NCBI RefSeq assembly: GCF_016765615.1
Contig: NZ_JAESWA010000017.1
Span: 248,001 to 312,000, forward strand
Source of the DNA: Clostridium paridis
GTDB taxonomy: Bacteria > Bacillota > Clostridia > Clostridiales > Clostridiaceae
DNA length: 64,000 bases
Direction of reading: 5' to 3'
The notes under the pieces were generated by a model. The model was given only the letters and a program-made list of their open reading frames with translations, searched no databases and had not been told where the DNA came from. The position numbers and the translations under genes are program-made. This document shows positions 33,792-42,539 of the stretch, piece after piece (the stretch's first letter is position 1; every line of letters begins with the position of its first letter).

Positions 33792-34924
33792 TATATTAAC
33801 TCCTTATAAACTCTTATGATTTGGTCTATTATAACATATTTTGAATATCTCTCAATGCACTCATTACGTATTTTCATTGCATCATACTCATGAATATTAT
33901 TTCTCATTTTTTGTAATGCCTCAATTAAATATTTCTCTTCATTCTCTATCAGAAGTCCGTTTGTACTAGTAACTATATCTTCTGAACCTCCATTTTTTGT
34001 AGCTATAATAGGCTTTCCATTAGCAGTTGCTTCAATATATACTACTCCGAAAGTTTCATATTCTGATGCTAAAACAAAGGCATCACATTTAGCCATCTCA
34101 TTTGCAACTTGATTTCTATCTAGTGTTCCTAAAAAAGAAATTTTATCTTCTGAACCTAAGCTCAAAACAAGTTCTTCTAAACTTTTTCTTATTGATCCGT
34201 CCCCACCTATAACTAGTTTGCATTTATTATCTGTAAAGGCATTAGAAAAAGCTTTTATTAATAGCTCCATTCCTTTTCCCTCTTCTAAGTAAGCTAAGGA
34301 AAAAAATCTAAATTCATCTGAATGCTCAGTATTTTCAATTTTAAACAAATCTAAATTTACTAGATTATGAATTACACTAACTGGATTTTGGGTATACTTT
34401 GATAATTCCTTTTTTAAGCCATTTCCAACCGCAATCAGTTTATCACACTCATTATAGGCCTTAAAAATATGCTTTTTATAACTGGCTTTTACATATTTAC
34501 TATGTTCTAATGATGTATGCTCAGTAATTACTAAGGGGATATTATATTTTTTAGAAATATAATTTGCTGCTATCCCGCCCCAAAAACATGAGTGAGCATG
34601 AATTATATCTACTTTCCCCTGCTCCTTTAGTATTCTATTAAAAAGCTTATCCATTCTTCTATTAAATGATTTAAACATAATTGGATTCTTGGGGAAATAG
34701 TTATAATCTTTATATCTATAAGTTGTTAGTCCAAATTCTTCTTTTAACGTTATTCCTCTTTTTTCATTAATTTTACCTATCATAGTAATAGGCCAAATTT
34801 CATTGTATGCAACTGTTACTTTGACACCCGACTCTTTTAGTGCTTTGAATTGTTCAATAAAAAAAGTTCCATGGACTTTCTTTCTCTCTGATGAGTACCA
34901 TGATGGTATTACTAAAACATGCAT
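33791..34924 (-). CDS. Group 1 glycosyltransferase (GT4-like)
   Basis: A 377-residue GT-B fold enzyme. The N-terminal half has PSWYSSERKKVHGTFFIEQF and DIIHAHSCFWGGIAA; the C-terminal nucleotide-sugar domain has VIGGDGSIRKSLEELV and the E-x7-E region DAFVLASEYETFGVVYIEA. It should transfer a sugar to a lipid-linked glycan in the cytoplasm; donor and acceptor cannot be read from sequence. It starts three bases after the preceding gene. Confidence 0.9.
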   Translation of the reverse strand: MHVLVIPSWYSSERKKVHGTFFIEQFKALKESGVKVTVAYNEIWPITMIGKINEKRGITLKEEFGLTTYRYKDYNYFPKNPIMFKSFNRRMDKLFNRILKEQGKVDIIHAHSCFWGGIAANYISKKYNIPLVITEHTSLEHSKYVKASYKKHIFKAYNECDKLIAVGNGLKKELSKYTQNPVSVIHNLVNLDLFKIENTEHSDEFRFFSLAYLEEGKGMELLIKAFSNAFTDNKCKLVIGGDGSIRKSLEELVLSLGSEDKISFLGTLDRNQVANEMAKCDAFVLASEYETFGVVYIEATANGKPIIATKNGGSEDIVTSTNGLLIENEEKYLIEALQKMRNNIHEYDAMKIRNECIERYSKYVIIDQIIRVYKELI

Positions 34925-34927
34925 ATA

Positions 34928-36202
34928 TTAATCTTCTCCTAGAATTTTATTTAATCTTTTTGCAACTGTCTCCCATTCATAGTTCATATCTTCTAGAGGA
35001 TATTCTCCTTCATCAATTTTTCTAGATAACTTCACAATTGCTTCTTTTATCATTTCCTTCTCATTTTTAACACCTAGACACTTATAATGGTTTTCTACCA
35101 ATGGAATTATAGGGTCTTTATCGTCTCCGTATATATTTAGAACCCATGCATCCGTACCGAAATAATCGTATATCTTGCCTGGAATTTGCTTAGAATTCTT
35201 ATTCCCAAATAACAACAGAACATCACTGTTAAGCATATATTTAAGAGCTTCATTATAAGGTATTCTCCCAGATACTTTTACGATTTCTTCTGAAGTCAAT
35301 TCATCTTTCACATTATCGTCATCAATATTACCAAAAAATAAAATATTTAGCCTATTATATACATTACTATTTTCATTTTTAAGTTCTTTTATTGCCTTAA
35401 TAAACGGATTAACATCCCTTAACTTAGTAAAGATTTCACCTGCATATACTATATTTATTTTATTTTTATTAATTAATCTTGGTATTTCCTGATTTCTAAG
35501 TTTATCGTAGATTTCTTTATCATATCCTCTGTTAAGTACATGACACTTATCAGGATTTAAGTTATAAGTATTAATATAATCTTGCATATTTTCCTTAGTT
35601 ACAAAAATAAGCCTATCTGTATTATTAACCACTTTTTTCTCTAAATATTTTTCAAAATACTTTCTAATAAAATTTGCTTTCTCCCTAGTAGAGTCTTTTA
35701 CCCAAGGATCACTCCAATATGTAATCCATGGAATGTTTGAAACTTCTTTTTTAATTAAATAAGCACACAAATGGGATGAAGGTGGCTCATGCATAGAAAA
35801 AATTACATCAAAACTATTTTCTTTAAGAAGTTTCTTTCCATACCTTGACGCTTTCAAGGCCCAAATACCATACATATCAGGCACTGCCACTAAGTTTTTA
35901 ATTTTTCTTAAAAATAATCTTCTGCTAGTTTTACTATTAGTATTTGATGCTGTGCTACTAGATTTCTTAGGCATTATTTTGTCAAAAATTTTTCCTCCAT
36001 CTATTGCATGAATACTAATACTACTATCCATCATTGAAAGAAGATATTCATCATAATATATTGAATTTTTAGGAAAATTCACGGTTAATAAGTGAATTTC
36101 ATTGCCTTCAATCTTATTTAACTTATTTAAATATTGTAGTGTCTCTATAGATGCTGAATTATTAATAAGTGGAGAATAGCATGCAATAAATAATATCTTC
36201 AT
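34928..36202 (-). CDS. Glycosyltransferase family protein
   Basis: A 424-residue GT-B-like glycosyltransferase. N-terminal segment ACYSPLINNSASIETLQYL, a middle YWSDPWVKDSTREKANF, and a C-terminal domain with INIVYAGEIFTK, NSDVLLLFGNK and KQIPGKIYDYFG, where the last resembles the E/K-containing sugar-nucleotide site. Less typical than the next gene. It overlaps the murJ stop by one base, implying coupled translation in the glycan operon. Confidence 0.85.
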   Translation of the reverse strand: MKILFIACYSPLINNSASIETLQYLNKLNKIEGNEIHLLTVNFPKNSIYYDEYLLSMMDSSISIHAIDGGKIFDKIMPKKSSSTASNTNSKTSRRLFLRKIKNLVAVPDMYGIWALKASRYGKKLLKENSFDVIFSMHEPPSSHLCAYLIKKEVSNIPWITYWSDPWVKDSTREKANFIRKYFEKYLEKKVVNNTDRLIFVTKENMQDYINTYNLNPDKCHVLNRGYDKEIYDKLRNQEIPRLINKNKINIVYAGEIFTKLRDVNPFIKAIKELKNENSNVYNRLNILFFGNIDDDNVKDELTSEEIVKVSGRIPYNEALKYMLNSDVLLLFGNKNSKQIPGKIYDYFGTDAWVLNIYGDDKDPIIPLVENHYKCLGVKNEKEMIKEAIVKLSRKIDEGEYPLEDMNYEWETVAKRLNKILGED

Positions 36203-37731
36203 TATTTCCTCCTAATCTTCTTCAAAAACAATAAACTAATTTCATTAATTTCATTTATTCTTAATATCATACAGAATATATAATATATTAACATTCCAAT
36301 TAATGTTATAGGAATTATGGTCTTAATATTTAAAACAATATTAAATGTGCTATTGATAAACACTAAAATAACTCCCATTATAATAGATGCAAAAAGAATC
36401 TTAAATAATTTTATTATAAGTTCTAACATATTAAAATTACTTACTACTCTATTTATATTTGATAGCAATAATACTGAAGTAATTATAAGTGCACTAGACG
36501 TTGCAATTGAAATTCCTATAATTCCAAATATCTTAGAAAGTATAATATTAAATAAAATATTAGCTATTACACCTATTACTCCATTAATAGTGGTATCTTT
36601 AGTTCTTCCCATTGAAAACAATGTGGAATTTAAAATGTCTCTAATTCCATAAAATGCAAGTCCTATTAAATATCCTAAAAAAGCTAATCTTGTTAAACTT
36701 ACAGAATGTAACGTAAATTCATTTCTCATATATATCATCTTTATAATATCTTGATTATATATAATTGCTGCCGTAGCAATTGGAATCAATAATAGCATTG
36801 TATATATAATGGTTTTTTTAACATATTGTATGAATCCCTCTTTATCTTCAGAATTTTTACTATTTGCCATTAGAGGAAATGTTACTGTAAGAATAGAGGA
36901 TGTAATTATTGTGTTAAGGAAAACTATTAATTTCTGTGAATAGTTAAGTGCTGCTACACTTCCTTCTTCTAAATATCCTGCAATTTTAATATCAACCATC
37001 ATATTTATTGAATTTGCACCTGCACCTATTATAACTGGCGCTATAAGTAATAGAACCTTCCTGATTCTTTCATCTTTAAATTTAAAATCTGGTTTATAAA
37101 TATATCCATGTTTTATTAGAGATGGAATTTGTACTAGTACTCTTGCAATATTTCCTATAACATTTGCTATAGTTAACCCAACGATGCTGTATCCATTAAA
37201 AAACACTAAATATATAATCATAGGAGCATTGAAAAATAACCCTAGAATCGATGGAACTATGAAATCTTCATTTACTTGAAGTATAGAACTAAAACAAGCA
37301 TTTACAGCTAAAAATAGTAGATTTAGCATTGTAATTCTTGTAAGAAAAATAGTTAGTTCTAATTTTTCACCACTATATCCTGATGCAAAAAAAGGAACAA
37401 TTTGCCTTGCAAAAATAAAGGATATAAGAAATACTCCAATTGAAATAACTACTAGTAAAGTTATCACCTTATTAGCAAACTCATGCATTTTATTTTTGCC
37501 ATTTTTAATTAATTGTTCACTTAGAACAGGTAAAAAAGATGTTGAAATAGCAAGTCCTATTATCATAAATAAGCTTTCTGGAATAGTTACTGCAACTGAA
37601 TATGCATCAGCATATAAACCGGTGCCGAAGCTACTAGCGATTAACATATCCCTTATAAAGCCTATTCCCCTACTTAGTATAGAAACTGCCATAATGATAA
37701 AGGTAGACTTCAGTATTTTTCTGCTATTCAT
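36202..37731 (-). CDS. murJ: MurJ/MviN-type lipid II flippase
   Basis: A 509-residue MOP-superfamily transporter with about 14 hydrophobic segments. It has the MurJ signature at the N-terminus (SILSRGIGFIRDMLIASSFG) and later DAYSVAVTIPESLF. MurJ moves lipid II across the membrane. Here it is inside a surface-glycan operon instead of the dcw cluster, so it may flip lipid II, or a lipid-linked glycan intermediate made by its neighbours. One-base overlaps join it to both neighbours. Confidence 0.92.
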   Translation of the reverse strand: MNSRKILKSTFIIMAVSILSRGIGFIRDMLIASSFGTGLYADAYSVAVTIPESLFMIIGLAISTSFLPVLSEQLIKNGKNKMHEFANKVITLLVVISIGVFLISFIFARQIVPFFASGYSGEKLELTIFLTRITMLNLLFLAVNACFSSILQVNEDFIVPSILGLFFNAPMIIYLVFFNGYSIVGLTIANVIGNIARVLVQIPSLIKHGYIYKPDFKFKDERIRKVLLLIAPVIIGAGANSINMMVDIKIAGYLEEGSVAALNYSQKLIVFLNTIITSSILTVTFPLMANSKNSEDKEGFIQYVKKTIIYTMLLLIPIATAAIIYNQDIIKMIYMRNEFTLHSVSLTRLAFLGYLIGLAFYGIRDILNSTLFSMGRTKDTTINGVIGVIANILFNIILSKIFGIIGISIATSSALIITSVLLLSNINRVVSNFNMLELIIKLFKILFASIIMGVILVFINSTFNIVLNIKTIIPITLIGMLIYYIFCMILRINEINEISLLFLKKIRRK

Positions 37732-38450
37732 TAATTCACCCTACCTTTGCTCATTAGAACCATCCAAAGGAATTTAGGTATTGATCCAAGTCTTTTTATT
37801 CTCCAAGGCTCTTTAGATACTCTATAAAGCCATTCTAGTCCAAGATTAATCATCCATCTTGGTGCTCTTTTTACATTTCCAGCTATAACATCAAAACTAC
37901 CGCCTACTCCCATATAAACCTTACAAGGTAGCTCATTCATATATCTAGCTATAAACTCTTCTTGTCTTGGACACCCCATTGCAACAAAAATAGCATAAGG
38001 GTTACCCTTTTTAATATCTGAAATTATATTTTCGCAATTATATATATCAAAATATCCATTATGTCTACCAGTTATTTTTATACCAGGATAGTTTAACTGT
38101 AGTTTGTTACAACACTCACTCAATACTTCTTCTTTAGCACCTAGTAAATAAATTCCTTTTCCCTCTTCATTACATCTACCAATTATTTCATGCATTACTT
38201 CTATTCCTGCTATTTTTTCTTCTACAGGATCCTTAACCAATTTAGATGCAATTACTGTTCCAACTCCATCTGGAATTATCAAGGTTGTCTCTTCATGAAA
38301 ATTTTTATAAAGAAACTCATTTTTTAGTCCGTTAAATAGAATTTCCGGATTACCTGAAATTATGTTAACCTTTGGATAACTATCAATATGCTCTAAAATC
38401 TGACTCTTCTTTTTCTTATATATTTTAAATCCTAATATTTCTACAAACAT
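37731..38450 (-). CDS. WecG/TagA/CpsF-family glycosyltransferase
   Basis: Family 26 enzyme that adds ManNAc (TagA) or a related sugar to undecaprenyl-PP-GlcNAc, an early step in teichoic acid or capsule synthesis. Motifs: NPEILFNGLKNEFLY, IPDGVGTVIASKL, VAMGCPRQEEFIA, YMGVGGSFDVIAG and RAPRWMINLGLEWLYRV. I chose ATG 38450 (239 residues), seven bases after AGGAG; the ATG at 38471 has no such site. First gene of the operon, with a good promoter about 30 bases upstream. Confidence 0.92.
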   Translation of the reverse strand: MFVEILGFKIYKKKKSQILEHIDSYPKVNIISGNPEILFNGLKNEFLYKNFHEETTLIIPDGVGTVIASKLVKDPVEEKIAGIEVMHEIIGRCNEEGKGIYLLGAKEEVLSECCNKLQLNYPGIKITGRHNGYFDIYNCENIISDIKKGNPYAIFVAMGCPRQEEFIARYMNELPCKVYMGVGGSFDVIAGNVKRAPRWMINLGLEWLYRVSKEPWRIKRLGSIPKFLWMVLMSKGRVN

Positions 38451-38480
38451 ATTATTTCTCCTAATTTTCATTCTCTTTAC

Positions 38481-38509
38481 ATAATACCATAAAGGATTTT
38501 ATCTGTGAA
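38481..38509 (-). promoter_or_regulatory. Promoter of the surface-glycan operon
   Basis: On the minus strand, TTCACA (38504-38509), 17 bases, TATTAT (38481-38486), five of six matches in both elements. It lies 31 bases upstream of the TagA-type start codon. Confidence 0.7.
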
Positions 38510-38577
38510 ATTCTATTTATCCTTTTACTTACAATTGATATAAATTTGTAAACTCTTAGTAATAATTTAATTAGGCA

Positions 38578-38676
38578 AGGGTTTAAGTTCAACTAATAAT
38601 TTATTCATGCCTGAATATGTCCAGAAGCCGACATTTTAAAACGAGTATAAATTAAGTTTCCTATAAAAAACCCTAT
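38578..38676 (+). repeat. Palindromic repeat, copy 4 (full length)
   Basis: About 99 bases, AGGGTTTAAGTTC to AAAACCCTATA, with the TATGTC/GACATT apex pair. The right end provides the TAG stop codon of the TPR gene (complement of CTA at 38673-38675). The promoter of the glycan operon lies on its other side. Confidence 0.85.
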
Positions 38677-39761
38677 AAGCTATTAATATAATCTCTCAGT
38701 TGCTTAACTATCTCATCATCTTTATTTATCTTTTCTGCTATTTCCAAATGTAGCTTTGCTTGTTTTAAATCACCTGAATTAATATACGACATTATTAAAT
38801 TCGTACAAATCTCCACATCTCTTGTTGCTTCAAAGGCTTTCCTGAAATATTTAATTGCATTATCATAATCTCCAATTGAAGCTAAGTTAATACCCATTTC
38901 ATTTACAGTTTCAACAATTGCACTATCTAAGGCTAAACTTTCATTTAGATAATATATTGCTTTTTCAAAATTATTAACTTTTCTATAACATAAGGCAATA
39001 TAATAAAATAAAGTTGCATCATCGCCAAACCTATCAATTAGAGGTATAAGTTTTTTAACTGCTTCTTCTGGTTTATTTTCTATTAACCCTTTTCCTTCTT
39101 CAAAATTAATAATATCTTCAATGTTTTGATATATTTCAATTATTACATCATTTTTTTCTCCGCCTAACTTAAAATACTCCTTAAATGCTTTGTAAGCTTC
39201 ATTATATTTTGAGTCATCTCTAAATATTAAAGCATCATATAAATATGGCATTGGATTAGTGTTATTTATATCTCTATATCTATCTATATCTTCCTTAAAC
39301 ACTGTTACAAATTCTTTATCAGTTTCCCTAATTGATTCTCCAAGTGATAATAGTTTTGTGAATACCTCATCTGAATTATCAACTTGAGATAACCCTCTTA
39401 ACATTATATATGCATCATCTAATTTATTTTCTTTAACTTTTTCTGCAACTCTACTTTTAATGAATTTAATTGAATCTTTAATATTTAATAGTAGAACTTT
39501 ATAATCATCATTATATTTCAGATTTTTGTCGGAACCTAATGCCAAACTCATTCCTTCAACAAATTCATATATAGGTAAATTTTTTATTTTATTCTCACGT
39601 TCTATATTTTGGGCCAAATAATCTGGACTTATAGGTAAATATAATTCCTCACTTTTTAATTTCACATTAGGTATTTTTAAGGCATTTAAAAATCCATTTT
39701 TATTAATCTCTAAAAAAAGTAATTTTGATAGTTTTTCCTTAAAATAAATATTATAATTCAA
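38673..39761 (-). CDS. TPR-repeat protein
   Basis: A 362-residue soluble protein whose second half has tandem tetratricopeptide repeats (for example ALCYRKVNNFEKAIYYLNES and MGINLASIGDYDNAIKYFRK, then YINSGDLKQAKLHLEIAEK). Function unknown; TPRs mediate protein contacts. I chose TTG at 39761 because AAGGAG lies eight bases upstream; TTG at 39767 is too close to that site. The stop codon is inside palindromic repeat copy 4, so the natural C-terminus may have been altered by the repeat. It lies upstream of the glycan operon and follows the mutase gene. Confidence 0.8.
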   Translation of the reverse strand: MNYNIYFKEKLSKLLFLEINKNGFLNALKIPNVKLKSEELYLPISPDYLAQNIERENKIKNLPIYEFVEGMSLALGSDKNLKYNDDYKVLLLNIKDSIKFIKSRVAEKVKENKLDDAYIMLRGLSQVDNSDEVFTKLLSLGESIRETDKEFVTVFKEDIDRYRDINNTNPMPYLYDALIFRDDSKYNEAYKAFKEYFKLGGEKNDVIIEIYQNIEDIINFEEGKGLIENKPEEAVKKLIPLIDRFGDDATLFYYIALCYRKVNNFEKAIYYLNESLALDSAIVETVNEMGINLASIGDYDNAIKYFRKAFEATRDVEICTNLIMSYINSGDLKQAKLHLEIAEKINKDDEIVKQLRDYINSL

Positions 39762-39786
39762 ATTCAATTCTCCTTTTCATATAAAA

Positions 39787-39818
39787 TTAAAGCTATCATC
39801 TTTGGATGATAGCTTTAA
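39787..39818 (-). terminator. Terminator after the phosphohexose mutase gene
   Basis: TTAAAGCTATCATC and GATGATAGCTTTAA form a perfect 14-bp stem with a 4-base loop, followed on the minus strand by TTTTAT. Confidence 0.88.
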
Positions 39819-39825
39819 ATACAGA

Positions 39826-41559
39826 TTAGTTTAAATTATCTTCAATAAGCTTTGTTAGAGAAGCTTTAAATTCATTAATCTTATTCTCTGAATCCTTTAT
39901 AGAACTACCTTTTACTGCAACATATAATTTCATTTTAGGTTCTGTTCCTGAAGGTCTTACAACAAACCATGATTCATCCTCGAATATAAATTTTAATACA
40001 TTTGATTTAGGTAAATCAATAGTATTCTGAATTTTATTAACTAAATCTTTTTGAATACTTAATTTATAATCTTCTTTCAAGCTTAATTTAACTCCATTAA
40101 GCTCTTCAAAATCTGTTTCCCTTAATCTTTCAATACATTTAGCTATCTTTTCTTGCCCTTCTTTTCCTGTAAGTTCAAATGAAACTAGAGTTTCTAAGAA
40201 ATATCCATACTCCTCATATAATGCTATTAACGCATCATATAAACTCATTCCTTTTTCTTTGTAATATAATGTCATTTCAGCTATAAGCATTGCTGCTACA
40301 ACTGCATCCTTATCTCTTGCATGATTTCCAGCTAAATATCCATAACTTTCTTCAAACCCAAATAAATATTTTTTACTATTATCCTTTTCAAATTCAGTCA
40401 TCTTTTCCCCGATGTATTTGAATCCAGTTAGTACATTAATTAATTCTATATCAAAACTTTTGGTTATGTTTTTAGCTGATTCAGTTGTTACTATTGTTTT
40501 TACTATTACTCCATTATCAGGAAGTTCATTTCTTTCCTTTAATGAACTTAGTATATACTGTGTTAATAGCATTCCAGTTTGATTTCCTGTTAAAACTTTA
40601 TATTCTCCTAAGCTATTTTTAACAACTACACCTATTCTATCGCAATCTGGATCAGTTCCGAATATTATATCTGGCTCTGATGTTTTTGCCATTTCTAATG
40701 CCATCTTAAATACTTTCGGATCTTCTGGATTTGGGTATGGTGCAGTTGGGAAGTTTCCATCTGGCAATTCTTGTTCTTTAACAACACTAACATTTTCATA
40801 CCCTAATTCTCTTAACACTCTTCTTACAGGAATATTTCCTGAACCATGAATTGGTGTATAGATTATTTTTAAATCTTTAGCTTTTTCTTTCACTAATTCT
40901 TTTCTTATTGTAGATTCTTTTACTGCATCAATATATGCCTTAATAACATCTTCACCGATATAATTAAGATACCCTTTTTCTAATGCTTCCTTCTCATCCA
41001 TAGTCTTTATTCTATCAAATGACTCTATCTCATTAACAAACTTTAATATATTTGCAGCGTCATTATCCGTAACTTGTCCTCCATCAGGTCCATATACCTT
41101 ATACCCATTATATTGCTTTGGATTGTGGGATGCAGTAATAACAATTCCGCCTATACATTCTAAGTGTCTAACTGCAAAAGATAATACTGGAGTTGGCTCT
41201 AAAGATTCAAATAAAAATACTTTTATCCCATTTCCACATAAAGTTAATGCTGTAGCCTTTGCAAATTCCTTGGACATATTTCTTGAATCATATGCTATTG
41301 CTACTGATGTATTTCTATCTTTATATTCATTATTTATATATTCAGCAAAACCTTGTGTTGCCTTACCTATGGTATATATATTCATTCTATTGCTTCCAAA
41401 TCCTATTATACCTCTAAGACCACCAGTTCCGAATTCTAATTCCTTATAGAAGCGATCTTCAATTTCTTTATCATCACTTATCTCTTTAAGTTCATTTTTA
41501 ACTTCTTCCTCAATAATACTAGAGTCTAACCATTCCCTATACCTTACTTTATAATCCAT
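39826..41559 (-). CDS. Phospho-sugar mutase (phosphoglucomutase/phosphomannomutase)
   Basis: Alpha-D-phosphohexomutase of the long Firmicute type (PgcA-like), interconverting hexose 1- and 6-phosphates for glycan precursor synthesis. Four-domain motifs: TASHNPKQYNGYKVYG with the phosphoserine, GTDPDCDRIGVVV for metal binding, GFEESYGYLAGNHARDKDAV for sugar binding, and RPSGTEPKMKLY for the phosphate. I chose ATG 41559 (577 residues), six bases after GGAGGT. It could supply UDP-glucose or ManNAc-type precursors for the nearby glycan operon; this link is inferred. Confidence 0.93.
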   Translation of the reverse strand: MDYKVRYREWLDSSIIEEEVKNELKEISDDKEIEDRFYKELEFGTGGLRGIIGFGSNRMNIYTIGKATQGFAEYINNEYKDRNTSVAIAYDSRNMSKEFAKATALTLCGNGIKVFLFESLEPTPVLSFAVRHLECIGGIVITASHNPKQYNGYKVYGPDGGQVTDNDAANILKFVNEIESFDRIKTMDEKEALEKGYLNYIGEDVIKAYIDAVKESTIRKELVKEKAKDLKIIYTPIHGSGNIPVRRVLRELGYENVSVVKEQELPDGNFPTAPYPNPEDPKVFKMALEMAKTSEPDIIFGTDPDCDRIGVVVKNSLGEYKVLTGNQTGMLLTQYILSSLKERNELPDNGVIVKTIVTTESAKNITKSFDIELINVLTGFKYIGEKMTEFEKDNSKKYLFGFEESYGYLAGNHARDKDAVVAAMLIAEMTLYYKEKGMSLYDALIALYEEYGYFLETLVSFELTGKEGQEKIAKCIERLRETDFEELNGVKLSLKEDYKLSIQKDLVNKIQNTIDLPKSNVLKFIFEDESWFVVRPSGTEPKMKLYVAVKGSSIKDSENKINEFKASLTKLIEDNLN

Positions 41560-41585
41560 AAATATACCTCCAATCATCTATTATA

Positions 41586-41613
41586 ATTATATACATTTTT
41601 TTCATATGTTCAA
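41586..41613 (-). promoter_or_regulatory. Candidate promoter of the mutase gene
   Basis: On the minus strand, TTGAAC (41608-41613), 16 bases, TATAAT (41586-41591), 27 bases before the chosen start codon. Confidence 0.6.
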
Positions 41614-41633
41614 GTATTTTACCACCTATGCAA

Positions 41634-41676
41634 AATATAAATGCCAATGAAATCTACCTTCATCAGCATTTATATT
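41634..41676 (-). terminator. Hairpin between L25 and mutase genes
   Basis: AATATAAATGC pairs perfectly with GCATTTATATT, with a smaller inner pairing (AATGAA/TTCAT). The minus strand continues ATTTTGC. Likely the main end of L25 transcription, although the T run is short. Confidence 0.6.
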
Positions 41677-41742
41677 ATAATAATTTTAATTTATTCTAAG
41701 TTTATATAGTTTTATTTATATATAATGCAAAAATCATATTAC

Positions 41743-41793
41743 ATTTCATTTAAACTCTTAGTTGAAACGCCTAAGAGTTCTAAGACATGAAAT
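41743..41793 (-). terminator. Extended hairpin downstream of L25
   Basis: AACTCTTAG and CTAAGAGTT pair around a 9-base loop; ATTTCAT and ATGAAAT extend the stem past an internal loop. It is followed on the minus strand by GTAATATGATTTTTGC. It may be a terminator or a stabilising 3' structure. Confidence 0.5.
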
Positions 41794-41811
41794 TCTTTAA
41801 TGCATTATACA

Positions 41812-42402
41812 TTATTCTCTCTTTTCTCTAATTTCTTCTTCCTTTAACTCCATGTCTAAAGATACAGTTTTACGTTCATAACTTATTGCAGCAATAACTG
41901 TATTAAGATCTTCAAGTATTGATATTTCCTCTCCTACTTCTACATCACTAAGTTTATATACGGAACCAATTCCACCATGTGAAATATCAAAGTATATTGC
42001 TTTAGGTAAATTTTCTGGTGTACATTTAACTTTAACGGATTTTTTCTCTTTTTGTACTACTGCTCCCGACTTAGTTACTAAGTCTTCTCCAGTAAATTGA
42101 ATAGGTACATAGGAAGAAATTTCATTGTTTCCTTTTAATTCTTCTAAATCAATATGAATTATTTTTCTAGTAACTGGATCTCTTTGGACTTCTTTGATGA
42201 TTGTCTTATGTTTTTGCCCATCAAAATTAGTTTCTAGAAAACCATGCTCTCCATGTTTAAGTATTTCTTCATTTAACTCTAATTCTGATACTTCAAACAT
42301 AAAGTTTTGAATTGATCTTCCATATACAATTCCAGGTACATTTCCCATCCTTCTTATTTTATTCGCATTATTGTGAAGTTTTTCTCTCTGTTTAAGTTCC
42401 AT
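41812..42402 (-). CDS. rplY: Ribosomal protein L25 / general stress protein Ctc
   Basis: Binds 5S rRNA in the 50S subunit. The N-terminal L25 domain (residues about 1-90; MGNVPGIVYGRSIQNFMFEV and GFLETNFDG, then IKEVQRDPVTRKIIHIDLEEL) is followed by the TL5 C-terminal domain (VPIQFTGEDLVTKSGAVV). This is the long Ctc form of 196 residues. Two hairpins follow the gene. ATG after GGAGGG. It is divergent from the decarboxylase gene, sharing 137 bases of regulatory DNA. Confidence 0.93.
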   Translation of the reverse strand: MELKQREKLHNNANKIRRMGNVPGIVYGRSIQNFMFEVSELELNEEILKHGEHGFLETNFDGQKHKTIIKEVQRDPVTRKIIHIDLEELKGNNEISSYVPIQFTGEDLVTKSGAVVQKEKKSVKVKCTPENLPKAIYFDISHGGIGSVYKLSDVEVGEEISILEDLNTVIAAISYERKTVSLDMELKEEEIREKRE

Positions 42403-42469
42403 TTCAATCCCTCCTATTGTGTATTATTACCATTGATAAAATTTTTATACTTTCTTTACAAGCTTTTTA

Positions 42470-42498
42470 TTGAAATGGACATAATAGTCAAATATAAT
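42470..42498 (+). promoter_or_regulatory. SigA promoter of the decarboxylase gene
   Basis: TTGAAA (42470-42475), 17 bases, TATAAT (42493-42498), 41 bases upstream of the start codon. Confidence 0.8.
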
Positions 42499-42539
42499 AA
42501 TATTGTTTCTAATTTATTTATGTTACGAAGGAGTTTGAT

